Positions 8,454 through 19,700 of a stretch of 64,000 nucleotides of DNA are shown in pieces. The stretch spans positions 3,559,001 to 3,623,000 of the forward strand of contig NZ_JABWRZ020000001.1 of the NCBI RefSeq assembly GCF_014269185.2. The letters run 5' to 3'. The position numbers were made by a program, and so were the translations under genes. Origin of the DNA: Pseudomonas oryzicola (GTDB taxonomy: Bacteria > Pseudomonadota > Gammaproteobacteria > Pseudomonadales > Pseudomonadaceae). Each line of letters begins with the position of its first letter. The first letter of the stretch is position 1. The notes beneath the pieces are model-generated. The model searched no databases. It had not been told where the DNA came from and was given only the letters and a program-made list of their open reading frames with translations.

Positions 8454-9647
8454 TCAGTACAGGCATTCGACAGCCATGGCCGTGGCTTCGCCACCGCCGA
8501 TGCAGATGGCCGCCACGCCACGGCGCAGGTTGTTCTGGCGCAGGGCCGACAGCAGGGTCACCAGGATGCGTGCGCCGGAAGCGCCGATCGGATGGCCGAG
8601 GGCGCACGCACCGCCATGGATGTTGACCTTGTCATGTGGCAGGTCAAGGTGCTTCATGGCCGCCAGGGTCACCACGGCGAAGGCCTCGTTGATCTCGAAC
8701 AGGTCAACCTCGGCCAGGCTCCAGCCGGTGCGCTTCATCAGTTTGTCGATGGCGCCGATCGGCGCGGTCGGGAACAGCGCCGGGGTGTCGGCGAAGGCGG
8801 CGTGGCCGTGGATCACCGCCAGCGGCTTGAGGCCGCGCTTGTCGGCTTCGGAGCGGCGCATCAGCACCAGCGCCGCGGCACCGTCGGAAATCGAACTGGA
8901 GTTGGCGGCGGTCACCGTGCCACCTTCGCGGAAGGCCGGCTTGAGCTGCGGGATCTTGTCCAGGCGCGCCTTGGGCGGCTGTTCGTCATCCTTGATGACG
9001 CGTTTTTCCTTGCCCTCGGTGACTTCCACCGGGACGATCTCGGCGGCGAAACGGCCGTTGCTGATCGCCGCCTGGGCACGGGTCAGCGAGGCAATGGCGA
9101 ACTGGTCCTGAGCCTCTCGGCTGAAGGCATTGGCCTGGGCGCAGTCTTCGGCGAAGGTGCCCATCAGCCGGCCCTTGTCGTAGGCGTCTTCCAGGCCGTC
9201 CATGAACATATGGTCGATGATCCGGCCGTGGCCCATGCGGTAACCGCCACGGGCCTTGTCCAGCAGGTAGGGGGCGTTGGTCATGCTTTCCATGCCTCCG
9301 GCCACTACCACATCGGCGGTGCCGGCCAGCAGCAGGTCATGGGCCATGATCGCTGCCTGCATGCCCGAACCGCACATCTTGTTCAGGGTGGTGCAGGTGG
9401 TGTGCTTGTCCAGCCCGGCCCCCAGCGCAGCCTGGCGGGCCGGCGCCTGGCCCTGGCCAGCCGGCAGCACGCAGCCGAACAGCACCTGTTCGACACTGGC
9501 AGCATCGATACCGGCGCGCTCCACGGCGCCACGGATGGCCGCGCTGCCCAGTTGCGGTGCAGTCAGGCTCTTGAGGTCGCCCTGCAGGCCGCCCATGGGC
9601 GTGCGCACAGCGCTGACGATTACGATCGGGTCGTTGGCGAGGGTCAT
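8454..9647 (-). CDS. fadAx: Acetyl-CoA C-acyltransferase / thiolase (FadAx type)
   Basis: Encodes a 397-residue thiolase. The nucleophilic Cys92 is in LNKMCGSGMQA, the general-base His is in GGACALGHPIGASG near residue 353, and the second active-site Cys is in CIGGGEA near the C-terminus. It cleaves 3-ketoacyl-CoA to acetyl-CoA and a shortened acyl-CoA as the last step of the cycle encoded by this operon. It lies 11 bp after the SDR gene. A biosynthetic (condensing) role is possible in the same family, but the neighbours point to degradation. Confidence 0.93.
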   Translation of the reverse strand: MTLANDPIVIVSAVRTPMGGLQGDLKSLTAPQLGSAAIRGAVERAGIDAASVEQVLFGCVLPAGQGQAPARQAALGAGLDKHTTCTTLNKMCGSGMQAAIMAHDLLLAGTADVVVAGGMESMTNAPYLLDKARGGYRMGHGRIIDHMFMDGLEDAYDKGRLMGTFAEDCAQANAFSREAQDQFAIASLTRAQAAISNGRFAAEIVPVEVTEGKEKRVIKDDEQPPKARLDKIPQLKPAFREGGTVTAANSSSISDGAAALVLMRRSEADKRGLKPLAVIHGHAAFADTPALFPTAPIGAIDKLMKRTGWSLAEVDLFEINEAFAVVTLAAMKHLDLPHDKVNIHGGACALGHPIGASGARILVTLLSALRQNNLRRGVAAICIGGGEATAMAVECLY

Positions 9648-9658
9648 GTTCGTTCTCC

Positions 9659-10426
9659 TTACTTGGCAGCCATGCGCAGTGCACCGTCGAGGCGGATCAC
9701 CTCGCCGTTGAGCATGCTGTTCTCGATGATGTGACGGGCCAGCGCGGCATATTCCTGCGGGCGGCCCAGACGTGGCGGGAACGGCACGCCGGCCGCCAGC
9801 GAGGCACGCACTTCCTCGCTCATGCCGGCCATCATCGGCGTTTCGAAGATGCCAGGGGCGATGGTCATCACCCGGATGCCGAAGCGCGCCAGTTCGCGGG
9901 CAGCCGGCAAGGTCAGGCTGGCGATGGCGCCCTTGGAGGCCGCATAGGCGGCCTGGCCGATCTGGCCGTCATAGGCTGCGATCGAGGCGGTGTTGATGAT
10001 CACGCCGCGCTCGCCGTGCTCATCGGCTGCCCCTTCGGCCATGGCCGCAGCGGCCAGGCGCAACAGGTTGAAGCTGCCGATCAGATTGACGTTGATGACC
10101 TTGGCGAAACTGGCCAGACCATGCGGGCCCTGTTTGCCCAACACTTTCTCGGCACCGACGATGCCGGCGCAGTTGACCAGGCCGTGCAGGCTGCCAAAGG
10201 CGCTGACAGCTGCATCGACCGCCGCCTGGGCGGCCGGCTCGTCGCTGATGTCGGCCACCGCGAAGCGGGCATTGTCACCCAGTTCGCGGGCCTTGGCCTC
10301 GACGGCCTGGGCATTGAGGTCGACCAGCATGACTTTGGCGCCGGCCTCGACCAGCATCTGCGCGGTGGCGGCACCCAGCCCGGAGGCGGCGCCGCTGACG
10401 ATGAAGTGTTTGTTGGCTATTTGCAT
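9659..10426 (-). CDS. fadB2x: SDR-type 3-hydroxyacyl-CoA dehydrogenase (type II, HSD17B10-like; FadB2x)
   Basis: Encodes a 255-residue short-chain dehydrogenase/reductase. It has the NAD-binding glycine motif GAASGLG (about 12-18), the NCAG motif near 85 and the catalytic triad S148, Y161 and K165 (YAASK). It resembles human HSD17B10-type enzymes, which oxidise 3-hydroxyacyl-CoA, including branched intermediates. The start at 10426 gives [12 protein letters not shown]; longer in-frame upstream starts run into the synthetase gene. It lies between synthetase and thiolase in the operon. Confidence 0.92.
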   Translation of the reverse strand: MQIANKHFIVSGAASGLGAATAQMLVEAGAKVMLVDLNAQAVEAKARELGDNARFAVADISDEPAAQAAVDAAVSAFGSLHGLVNCAGIVGAEKVLGKQGPHGLASFAKVINVNLIGSFNLLRLAAAAMAEGAADEHGERGVIINTASIAAYDGQIGQAAYAASKGAIASLTLPAARELARFGIRVMTIAPGIFETPMMAGMSEEVRASLAAGVPFPPRLGRPQEYAALARHIIENSMLNGEVIRLDGALRMAAK

Positions 10427-10439
10427 GTTCGGTTTCCTT

Positions 10440-12086
10440 TCAGGCGCTGGCAGGGGTGGCCTGTTGCGCTTGTTGTTTGGCGACTTCCTGATTGCGCAGG
10501 ATGAAGCGTTGCAGCTTGCCGCTCGGGGTCTTGGGCAGCTCGCTGACGAATTCGATTTCCCGTGGGTAAGCATGGGCGTACAGGCGCTGGCGCACGTGCT
10601 GGCGCAAGGCCTCTTCAAGCTCGGCGCTGCCTTGGTAACCACTGGCCAATACCACGAAGGCCTTGATCAGCTCGGTGCGCTCCGGGTCCGGTTTGCCAAT
10701 CACCGCCGCTTCGATCACCGCCGGGTGCTCGATCAGCGCGCTCTCCACGTCGAACGGGCCAACCCGGTAGCCGGAGGTCGTGATCACATCGTCGCTGCGG
10801 CCGACGAAGCTGATGCTGCCGTCCTGGTTCAGCTCGACGGTATCGCCGCTGAGGTAGTACTTGCCGACGAAGGCTTTGGTCGGCAGGCCGTGATAGCCGG
10901 CGAACCAGCACAGTGGCGACTGCTCGCGGTCGACCGCGAGGATGCCCGGCTGGCCGGCTGGCAGTTCGTTGCCCTGCTGGTCCAGCACCACGATGCGGTG
11001 GCCGGGGATGGCAAAGCCGGCCGAGCCGAGGTGTACCGGGTGCTGCAGGCCATGGTGGTTGCACAGCACCATACCCAGTTCGGTCTGCCCGTAGTGGTCA
11101 TGGATGGTCACACCCAGTTCGTCGGCGAACCAGCGGATCACTTCCGGGTTGAGCGGTTCGCCGGCACTGCTGACCACCCGCAGACGACCCTTGATCGGTG
11201 CCGAGAAGTCGTCCCCGGCGGCAATCAGCAGGCGGTACGCTGTGGGCGAGCCGGCCAGGTTGGTGATGCCCAGCTTGTCGATCACCCGCGCGCAGCTTTC
11301 AACACTGAACGGGCCATCGTAGAAGGTGGTGGCATGGCCCAGCGACAGCGGGCCAGTGACCGCGTAATACAGGCCATAGGCCCACCCCGGGTCGGCCAGG
11401 TTCCAGAAATGGTCTTCGGGACGCAGGTCGATGGCATCGCGCATGTAGCCCTGGAACGCGACGATGGCACGCAGCGGCACTTCCAGCGGTTTCGCCGGGC
11501 CGGTGGTGCCGGAGGTGAACATCAGCAGGAACGGGTCGTTGCCCGAGCGCATGACCGGCTCGCATTTGCCTGCGGCATTGTCCAGGCACTGCTGGAAGTC
11601 CAGTTCGCCACTGCGGGCATTGACGGTGATGATGGTCGGGCAGGCGTGCACATCGTCCAGCTTGGCGCGGTTGTGGCTGTCGGTGACGACCACGCGGGCG
11701 TGGGACTGCTCCAGGCGGTGTCCGATGGCCTTGGGGCCGAAAGCGGTGAACAGCGGCTGGTACACCGCCCCGAGGCGCCAGGTGGCGAGGATGGTGACCA
11801 GCAGCTCAGGGGTGCGCGGCATCAGGCCGGCGACCCGGTCACCCGCACCCACGCCTTGCGCTTTGAGCACATTGGCAAAACGGGCAGCCAGTGCCTGCAA
11901 CTGATCGAAGCTCAACCGCGCGCTGTTGCCCTCGCGGTCTTCCCAGACCAGTGCGGTCTTGCCCTCACCGGCATGGCGGTCGCAACATTCGACACAGGCA
12001 TTGAGGGCTTCGAGGTTGCCATGCAGCGCCGCCGCAGCAGCCTGGCCATGGTCGAACGCACGAGCGGCCTCGGTGTAATCGCGCAT
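10440..12086 (-). CDS. fadDx: AMP-dependent acyl-CoA synthetase (FadDx type)
   Basis: Encodes 548 residues of the ANL superfamily, which activates carboxylic acids through acyl-AMP to acyl-CoA. The P-loop [15 protein letters not shown], the YGQTELG motif, the hinge region around [11 protein letters not shown] and the C-terminal catalytic lysine in [11 protein letters not shown] are all visible. It is the first gene of the operon; its start has AGGAG a few bases upstream (CCAGGAGTCCGACG then ATG). The overall type is the acetyl-/medium-chain (MACS-like) group rather than long-chain FadD, so a short, medium or branched acid is the likely substrate. This is inferred. Confidence 0.9.
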   Translation of the reverse strand: MRDYTEAARAFDHGQAAAAALHGNLEALNACVECCDRHAGEGKTALVWEDREGNSARLSFDQLQALAARFANVLKAQGVGAGDRVAGLMPRTPELLVTILATWRLGAVYQPLFTAFGPKAIGHRLEQSHARVVVTDSHNRAKLDDVHACPTIITVNARSGELDFQQCLDNAAGKCEPVMRSGNDPFLLMFTSGTTGPAKPLEVPLRAIVAFQGYMRDAIDLRPEDHFWNLADPGWAYGLYYAVTGPLSLGHATTFYDGPFSVESCARVIDKLGITNLAGSPTAYRLLIAAGDDFSAPIKGRLRVVSSAGEPLNPEVIRWFADELGVTIHDHYGQTELGMVLCNHHGLQHPVHLGSAGFAIPGHRIVVLDQQGNELPAGQPGILAVDREQSPLCWFAGYHGLPTKAFVGKYYLSGDTVELNQDGSISFVGRSDDVITTSGYRVGPFDVESALIEHPAVIEAAVIGKPDPERTELIKAFVVLASGYQGSAELEEALRQHVRQRLYAHAYPREIEFVSELPKTPSGKLQRFILRNQEVAKQQAQQATPASA

Positions 12087-12207
12087 CGTCGGACTCCTGG
12101 TTTCTTGTTTTTGGAGTGAACCATCGGTCCGACGATGTTCGCGCCGCGCTGGCGTCGCGGCAATGGCCTAAGTTGTCAAACTGGATGACCGGTTTGGCCG
12201 GTGGCCG

Positions 12208-15200
12208 TCAGCCCGGTGCGCGCTCCAGGCTGATTACGTAGTGCCGGGTCAGCTGCAGCTGCAACGTCAGCCGATCGGTCCGCAGCTGCGCATCCAGCGC
12301 CTGTACCTGATCCAGGTACTGTGCTTCACCCAACTCATCGCGCCGTACCGCCAGGGCCGCCCGCTGCTCAGCGGCGAGTTGCTCCAGGTCATTGAGTGGC
12401 TGGGCAAAATGCTGTTGCAAAAAGCGCTGCCAGAATGCGCGCGTGCACAGGTCGGCCACTAGATTAACGAGCGTGTTCGCCCTTTCCACGGCCGCCTCCG
12501 CCGACTGCAACCGGTGTTCGCTCAACCCCACGGCGGAGGCCCTGAGGCGCATTCTGGCAGGCTGGAACGGCAACCTGAGCCTGGTGCGCAAGCGCACCCT
12601 GTAGCGCATTGCCAACGTCGCCAGTACCCCAGGCTCGGCGAAACCTTCAAGGTTTTGCCGCTCGGCCTCGACATACTCGTCAAGGCGGTCCAGGCGTTGC
12701 AAGGCGCGCCCCAACGCCAGCAACTTCGGGCCACGGGATTGAGCAGCATCGCCTGCCGCGTCACGCTCGGCATGCAGACGCAGCAGTTGGCTGAACAGGT
12801 CGATGGCACCATTGTCATCCTTTACCGCAGCGGCTGCCGCCAGTTGCACCTGGCGAGCGAATTCAACGTCTGTCTCCATGATCGACAGGCATTGCCAGCC
12901 CATGCGCAACAGATAAGCCTTGGGCCAGCTGAAGTTCGCCAGGCCCTGCAAAAACTCCAGCAGATCGAACAGGCGGGCATTTTCGTCCCGCGTGCTCAGC
13001 CGGTCCCAAAGCTCGCCACGCCCATGGCTGGCGGAGTCGGAACCGACCCACCAGGCTCGGCCGATCTCTTCCCGCGGTCCCTCCAGGAGCGGCTCCAAGG
13101 CATAGAGTTTGCCGAAATCGACCATGGTCAGGCGGTTGCCATCGATCAGGATGCGCTGGCGAAACTCCAGCGGCATGGCCAGCACGCCGTCAGGCACACC
13201 CCGCAGGAAATTGTCACGCAGGTCGGCTCGTTGCAGGAAGCCACACAGCTCGAGCCCTCTGGGCCACTCGCTGAGCCCGCAGCGGCGCAAATTCAGCTCG
13301 ATCAGATGGGGCAGGTGGTGGAAGCGCATTTCATACACTCCCAGCGGGCTGTTGTAACTCAGGTCGAGATGGCTGAGCAGCGGCAACCCGTTCAATGCTT
13401 CGATGGCATGGGCATCCAGGCGAATGCGGTTATGCCCCAGGCGCAACCGACGCAGGTTGATCAGGTAGCCAAGCCCGCGCGGGCAGCGCAACAGCTGGTT
13501 GTGACTCAGGTCCAGCTCCTGCAGGTAGGTAAATGCCCGCAGAAACTCCTCGTTCACCACCCCGATGGTCGTCTCGCTCAGTACCAGGGTGGTGACGTGA
13601 TAGAAATCGATAGGCGCAGGCATCACCGGCAGCGAGTCCGTTGGCAAATCATTCAGGACCAGGCGCAGCCCCTGGCGCTGGCCGTCGCTGTCGACCACCA
13701 CATTGTCGCCAAGCGCCTGCCAGGCTCGCAGCAATCGTTCGGCGAACAACTGGCGCCGCGCCCGCGCTGCGTCACCCAGCGCAGCCGACACCCAGCCATT
13801 GAGCGCGCGGTTCAACTGCTCATAATCGTCCTGCAGCGCCATGAGCACATCGGCGACTGGCACATTCTGCAGCAGCCAGCGGTCCACCTGGGTTTCCAGC
13901 GAATCGCCCAGGCCCGGGAAGAATCGCTTCAGGCCGGCCCGCAGTTGTTCCCTGGGTGCAGTGGGCAGTGCCGCGCGCCCGCTGAGCAGATAGCCGACGC
14001 GGCCATCGGCAAGGCGCTGCCCGGGGTTGTACCAGCGTTCCGTCGACGCCCAGCCCAGCATGCGGGCGATTTCCTCGTGGCTGCCCAGGTGCGCCATGAG
14101 CTTCTCGCGCAGGCGCTCGGCATTGACGTTCTCGGCCAGGCCCAACCGGCCCAGCATATTGCGCGATTTCAACGCGGCCAGCACGGCCTGGAAGATGTCC
14201 GAGGAAGCAGGCGGCTGCATCGCGAGTCTTCGGCCTTGCCCGTCATACAGGGCAAAGATCCCTTGTTCACGCACCAGCACTCGCTGGTCGACCACGTCGC
14301 CAACTGGACCGATGCGCTTCAACGCCACGGCATCCGCAGCGGCATTGCTCAGCGCCAGGCTAAACGCATCAATGGCCTCGACATTCAGCAATGCCAACAC
14401 CAGCATGCCCGTTTCATTGCCATATGCGCTTGGCAGATATAACCCCGCCAACGCCCTGCTCACCTTCGCCAGCGAGCACAACGACCTGGCCTGGATGGCC
14501 AAGCGTTGCGGTAACTTGCCACCGCTGACGAACTGCTGGCGGGCCTCGTGGCTTGCTCCGTCGGCCAGATCGCGCGCGTAGGGCTCAGGCAGCCCCAGCG
14601 TCATCAGCGGCTTGAGCAAAGGCTCCGTCGATTCTGGTAGGCGTGTCAGCCGAGCGAACAACAGGTCGCTTGACCTCGACCGGTCCGCAAGCACTGCGGC
14701 ACGCCCTTTTTTGCTCCCCGGGCTGGCCTCGCACCAGGCCAGCAGCTGCATGTCCTGCTCGGAGACAGTGTCGCGTTCCAGATGGCGAAAGAACGTGTCG
14801 ATCCGAGCATCGGCGTCGAACGCCCTGAGGGTTTCCCGCAAGGTCGCGGGGGCTCGCCGGTTTTCCACCAGCAGGCCACGCAGCTCGTCCTCATCGATGC
14901 CGGCCATGCGCAAGATCTGCTGCGCCTGCCGGCTATCGAAAGGTTGATTGCGCGGCCAAAGGGTATCGAGCATTTTCGCAGGGTCGCGCCAGCGCTGCGG
15001 CTCATCGTGCATCAGGCGCCAGCCGCGTTCGCCATTGTGCAGCACGACCGGGCCATACGCCTCTTCGCGACCGGGGTGGCGTAGACGCCAGGGGCCATCG
15101 GGGTCAGGCCGGTGAACCTCGTAGAACACTCCGTCGGCCTTTATCCAGCGGCGCTCGCCATCAGCATAGGCACCGTCCGCGCCCAAGGTGATCGTTCCAG

Positions 15201-16638
15201 GTGTCGAGGCAAAGACCGCCAGGTCACCGGACCACAGGCGCCCCGCCCCATTGGCGAGCCTTACCGGCTCCAGCGCCGCGACGAACGCGCTGCGCACGAA
15301 GGTGACGCCCGCCACCGTCGCGGCGGTGCCCGCCAGTATCTCGGCAACGCCCAGCATGTGCTCCAGCGCTTCGTGCTGATGGCCGCGCGACCAGTCCTGC
15401 GCGCCCTCGAAAACCTCCGAGAGGGTCTGGGCCACCAGTTGTCCAAGCAGCAAGCCGCCCACCACCGGAAGGAACAGGCCCGCGAGGTTGACCACATCGA
15501 GCCCGGCTGCCTTCCACGCCTCATGCCGTTCACGCGCCTCGGCTTCATCAGCATCGGCGGTCGGCACCAGCAACTGGCGGCCATCCTGCTTCACCCGGTT
15601 TGTCTGCTGTGCAGCCAGCGCCTGGAAAATGTCATGCTGCGGCACGCTGCCATCAAGCTCCAGGTCCGGCTGGTCATCCTCCAGGCGAGCTTGCAGCTTG
15701 TGCATGAACCCGGCACGCTGATCCAGGCCGATCAACTGGCTGAACGCCTGACGATAGGGTTCATGGCGCAGCTCGGCCACCAGCGCGCTGTTGATCGAGG
15801 CATGGCTGTCGAAGTGTCGCAACGCCTGTACCGGGTCGCTGGGCAGGTAGAGCACACCGCCCTGCGTTTGCCCATGCTTGTCGCGCAGTTGAATCCACAC
15901 ACCATCCGCCACTGCGCAACCGAGGGCTTCGAGCAGGCCCGGATGGCCAGTGAGGCTAGCGGATTGCCCGCCCGCGGGTTTATCCACCAGCGCTTGCAAT
16001 GCCTCCTTGACCGGCTCGGTAATCTCGCCTTTCAGCGCGGCAACCTGCACGGCCAGGCGCAGCCCGGAGCGCTTGTCTTCACACAAGACACGCTGCGCCG
16101 CGGAATCGAATGTGCGCTCCAGCTCCTGCTGATAAAGGCGCCCGGCATCCAGCTTGCGGCAAGCCTCGACCAGTTCATCGGCGCCCTGCGAAAGTACCCG
16201 TTCCTGCCCCGGCGCGACCAACCCGGTTCCCAGGTAGAAATCGTTGCCGGCGGCAAAGTTGCGCATCAGGCGCAGCAAGCCGTTTTCGCGCCGTTGCCCA
16301 TAAGTGGGAAACTGCGGCTCAGCGCCGAACGTAGACGAAAAACGATGAGAAACCTCCAGCCACTCCAACTGCCAGAACGCTACGCCGCCTGGCAGCGGCT
16401 CGCGCAACAAACTGGCGAATTGCCGTTCGGCGAACTGCTGTGGTGACGGCAGCGCCAGGGTGATCCCGCGCAACCGGGCCTGGGTGGCATGATGGGCTTC
16501 CAGGCTTTGGCGCAAAGTGCGGATCTGGCTCTGCGAGGCTTGTTTGAGCCAGGCAGGCAACCGGTCACCGATGAAACCGTCGTGCAAGTGGCTGGAAGAC
16601 GCAGAAGCAGGCTGTCGTGCGTGTGGTTCATGGGTCAT
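12208..16638 (-). CDS. Giant NEL-type (IpaH-like) LRR protein lacking the CxD cysteine
   Basis: Encodes 1476 residues from the ATG at 16638, which matches the start of its neighbour; an in-frame GTG at 16761 would overlap that gene's stop. The N-terminal ~350 residues resemble the dermonecrotic-toxin-like region found before NEL domains in pseudomonads. A hydrophobic segment follows at about 380-450 (GLFLPVVGGLLLGQLVAQ). Leucine-rich repeats lie at about 1015-1160 (LQELDLSHNQL, LRRLRLGHNRI, LSHLDLSYNS). A helical C-terminus corresponds to NEL E3 ubiquitin ligase domains, which use a Cys in a CxD motif to ubiquitinate host proteins after secretion. At that place this protein reads AAVKDDNGAID, with Lys1273 where the neighbour has cysteine, so ligase activity is doubtful. 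No secretion genes are adjacent. Confidence 0.8.
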   Translation of the reverse strand: MTHEPHARQPASASSSHLHDGFIGDRLPAWLKQASQSQIRTLRQSLEAHHATQARLRGITLALPSPQQFAERQFASLLREPLPGGVAFWQLEWLEVSHRFSSTFGAEPQFPTYGQRRENGLLRLMRNFAAGNDFYLGTGLVAPGQERVLSQGADELVEACRKLDAGRLYQQELERTFDSAAQRVLCEDKRSGLRLAVQVAALKGEITEPVKEALQALVDKPAGGQSASLTGHPGLLEALGCAVADGVWIQLRDKHGQTQGGVLYLPSDPVQALRHFDSHASINSALVAELRHEPYRQAFSQLIGLDQRAGFMHKLQARLEDDQPDLELDGSVPQHDIFQALAAQQTNRVKQDGRQLLVPTADADEAEARERHEAWKAAGLDVVNLAGLFLPVVGGLLLGQLVAQTLSEVFEGAQDWSRGHQHEALEHMLGVAEILAGTAATVAGVTFVRSAFVAALEPVRLANGAGRLWSGDLAVFASTPGTITLGADGAYADGERRWIKADGVFYEVHRPDPDGPWRLRHPGREEAYGPVVLHNGERGWRLMHDEPQRWRDPAKMLDTLWPRNQPFDSRQAQQILRMAGIDEDELRGLLVENRRAPATLRETLRAFDADARIDTFFRHLERDTVSEQDMQLLAWCEASPGSKKGRAAVLADRSRSSDLLFARLTRLPESTEPLLKPLMTLGLPEPYARDLADGASHEARQQFVSGGKLPQRLAIQARSLCSLAKVSRALAGLYLPSAYGNETGMLVLALLNVEAIDAFSLALSNAAADAVALKRIGPVGDVVDQRVLVREQGIFALYDGQGRRLAMQPPASSDIFQAVLAALKSRNMLGRLGLAENVNAERLREKLMAHLGSHEEIARMLGWASTERWYNPGQRLADGRVGYLLSGRAALPTAPREQLRAGLKRFFPGLGDSLETQVDRWLLQNVPVADVLMALQDDYEQLNRALNGWVSAALGDAARARRQLFAERLLRAWQALGDNVVVDSDGQRQGLRLVLNDLPTDSLPVMPAPIDFYHVTTLVLSETTIGVVNEEFLRAFTYLQELDLSHNQLLRCPRGLGYLINLRRLRLGHNRIRLDAHAIEALNGLPLLSHLDLSYNSPLGVYEMRFHHLPHLIELNLRRCGLSEWPRGLELCGFLQRADLRDNFLRGVPDGVLAMPLEFRQRILIDGNRLTMVDFGKLYALEPLLEGPREEIGRAWWVGSDSASHGRGELWDRLSTRDENARLFDLLEFLQGLANFSWPKAYLLRMGWQCLSIMETDVEFARQVQLAAAAAVKDDNGAIDLFSQLLRLHAERDAAGDAAQSRGPKLLALGRALQRLDRLDEYVEAERQNLEGFAEPGVLATLAMRYRVRLRTRLRLPFQPARMRLRASAVGLSEHRLQSAEAAVERANTLVNLVADLCTRAFWQRFLQQHFAQPLNDLEQLAAEQRAALAVRRDELGEAQYLDQVQALDAQLRTDRLTLQLQLTRHYVISLERAPG

Positions 16639-16757
16639 GGCAGGTCTCTGGACGGCTGTGGAGAGCCACGCATGGTGTGCAACTTGCCGGTGCTTGCGCA
16701 GAGGGAACCCCTGCAGTAGAAGCGGGGCGGCACGCCCATGCCGCCCGTGAGGCACCG

Positions 16758-19700
16758 TCACTGGGCCTCTGGCGCCATGATCGCTTCGCGCGTGAGGCGC
16801 TGGGCGAGCCTGGCCAGGGCATGCTCGCGCTCATCGCGCAGGGCATTGCTCATGTTCCAGTACTCGTCACTGGTCAAGGTTTCCCTTTGCTCATCCAATG
16901 CCTCCAGCCGAAGGGTGAATTGCGTTTCCAGGTCTTCGAAGGCGTCCGGATGCTCTGCCCGCAGTACCGGCAACCAGAAATCACGCTCACTGATGAACAC
17001 GATGCGTTGCTCGCCCGCCTCCACCTCCAGCACTTCCTTGCAGGCCTCCTCCAGTTGCAGCTGCGACACGTTGGCCAACCTGCGAAATTGCATATGGCGA
17101 GGTTGGCCCAACAGGTCCAGACGCTCGGCCAAGCCGCTGAGGTAGGCAAGATTGACCTCTATCTCCTCTTCATCGTGGTTCCCCCGCCCCCAGCGTCCAT
17201 CCTGGTAGCGAGCGTCGATTTCGCGTCGGGCGATTTTCTCTATCCAGTGCACGCGAAACAGCCGCTTGGCCAACTGCAGGCGTGCCGCGCGTGTCGAGAT
17301 CGGGTCGCCCCCACGGGTGGCTTGCTCGACATGCATGCGCACCTCAAGGCGGCTGAACAAAGAGGAGACGCTGTCCACGCAGGTGGTAGGTTCCGCTGCC
17401 AGGTCAAACAGCGCCCTGCGCGTGGCGGTATCGGCATGAGCCGCATCCAGCATCGCCCATACCCTGAACCTGAGTTCGTCCGGCGCCTTGCTGAATTCGG
17501 CCGTGGCCGTCAGTTGCCGAAGCAACTCGAAGAACGCCAAGCTGCCAGGCTCGGCATTCAGTGCATCCCATTTCCCTTCCTGCTCCTGGCGCGCCGCTGG
17601 GTCCAGGGTCTGCAGCCATTCTTCCCGGGCCGAGCCGTGCCGTTGCGGGCGGGGCGTGGTCAGCAAGCGTTCGGTGCCATACAGGCGGTCGAGATCCTGC
17701 ACTGGCAGCGCATTGCCCTCCAGATGCATGGCACGGCGCAACTGCAACGGGGCCCGGAACAAGGCTGCCGGCAACTCGGCTATCTGGTTGTTGCGAAGGT
17801 CGGCGAACACCAGCAGAGCACACCATTCCAGGCCCGTGGGCAACGCCGTCATCTGTGCGCGGTTCAAGCGCAGAATCCGCAGGCTGGGCAACTGGTCGAA
17901 GTGGAGCCTGATGTCGCCGAGTTCATTGTCACTCAGGTCCAGTGAACGCAAGAGCGTCAGGCCAGTCAGCACATTGGCCTGCGGCTCCGATATACGAATA
18001 CGATTGCGCGGCATCAGCAACTGGCGCAAGGCGGTCAGCCGCTCCAGCCCCTCAGGCAGCGCGCGCAAGGCATTGTCGCTCAGGTCCAGGCACAGCAGAT
18101 GAGGAAAGCAGGCGAGGAAACCCGACGGGATGGCGTCCAGACCGAGCGCTGACAGGGTCAACTCCGACACGTGCGAGAAGTCCGTCCCGACCGGCAACAC
18201 CGGCAGGCTGCCCACCGGCACGGCCACGATGCTCAGGCCGAGCATCGCATCATTGCTGATAGCCCCGGCAGAGCGGTCGCTACGCATCTGCCAGGCACGC
18301 CGCAACGAATCTGCAACTCGTCGGCGTGCGCTGCTAGCGGTGCCCGCCGCCTCTCCAACCCAAGCCAGCAAGCTGTCATCCAGGCGGCGGTATTGCTGCT
18401 CGACACGCAGCAAATTCTCGAACAGGCCACCACGCATTTCCACCAGACTCTGGACATAGCGTTCGACGCCGACATCACCGATACCAGGATACAAGGCGCG
18501 CACCCGCTGCCGCACCACACGCTGCGGCGAGCCGATGCACGACTGGCAGCCACCCAGTGGATAGCCCATTCGGCCATCGGCCAAACGCTGCATGGGCGAT
18601 GCCATGGGCCTTGCCTCCCGCCAACCGAGCAGGCGCAGCAAAGCCTGCCGGTCACCGGGTAGCCAGGCCTGGACCTGCTTGCGGATCCTGGCCGGTGCAT
18701 CAGCGCCCTCCCACCCCTGTCGAACCCGGTACTCCACGGGCAGGCAAGCGGCCAGCACTTCGAACAGCCCCTGGGGCGCGGCCACCTCGCGCTCATCCGG
18801 CAAGCCTCTGCCGTTGTAGAGCTGGAACTGCCCCTTGCGCCTGACCAGCACCACTGCCTGCTCAAGATCGGTCTCGGCGAACAGCCGTTCCATCGCCGCT
18901 CCGGCATACGGGTCACGGCGCAATAGCAGGTTGAACCTGGCAGCACCGGGACCATGCCGACGCAGCAGGGCAAAGCACAGCGCCACCACTTCCGGCCGGT
19001 AACTGCCTTGCAGGTACAACGCTTCGCGCATGCGGGTCAGGCGCGCCAACTGCAGGGCCACCCGCGCCTGTTCGGCCAACGCCAGCGGCAAGCGAGACTC
19101 TGCCTGCATGCGCCTGCGCACAGCCTCGGTGGCCTGCTCCAGCACATCCAGGGCATAGGCGTCTGGCAGCGTCGGGAAGTCTCGCTGAATCAATCCCAGC
19201 AGCGGGTCGTCGGCCAGGTGGAGCCTGGAGAAATGCTCGAGTATCTCCTCCTGCAACTCAATTGCCGCATCGCGGATCGACAACGCCTGTTCCTCTACGC
19301 TTTCACCCCGCAGTTGCAAGCGTTCAATGCACCATTGCCACAGCTCGGTATCGGTATCGGTCTCCCCCGCTTCCAGCCGGCTGAAAAAGGCTTGCGCGCG
19401 CGCGTCCACGGCAAAGCGCTGCAAGGTGTCGCGCAGCTGCACCGGCAAGCCTCGCCGTTCCACCAGCAGGCCGCGCAGATAGGCCTCGTCGACATCCGCA
19501 ACCTTCAGCACCTGCTCCACCCGCACAGCATCCATCGCAGCCGCCGCCGGCCAAAGCCGCCCGAGCAACAGCGCGGCACCCTGCCATTCCAATGGCCGCT
19601 CATAAGCCAGCCGCCAGCCACGCGCAGAGCAGCGTTCCAGCACCGGCCCGAACGCCTCGTCACCTTCGGCATGCAGCAAGCGCCAGACGCCATTGGCGGT

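Noticed and set aside
7102..12119. Long plus-strand frames across the fad operon
   Set aside because: They are antisense to five well-defined enzymes with intact active sites.
12514..16446. Two long plus-strand frames of 642 and 444 codons
   Set aside because: They mirror the NEL gene on the minus strand and have no recognisable features of their own.
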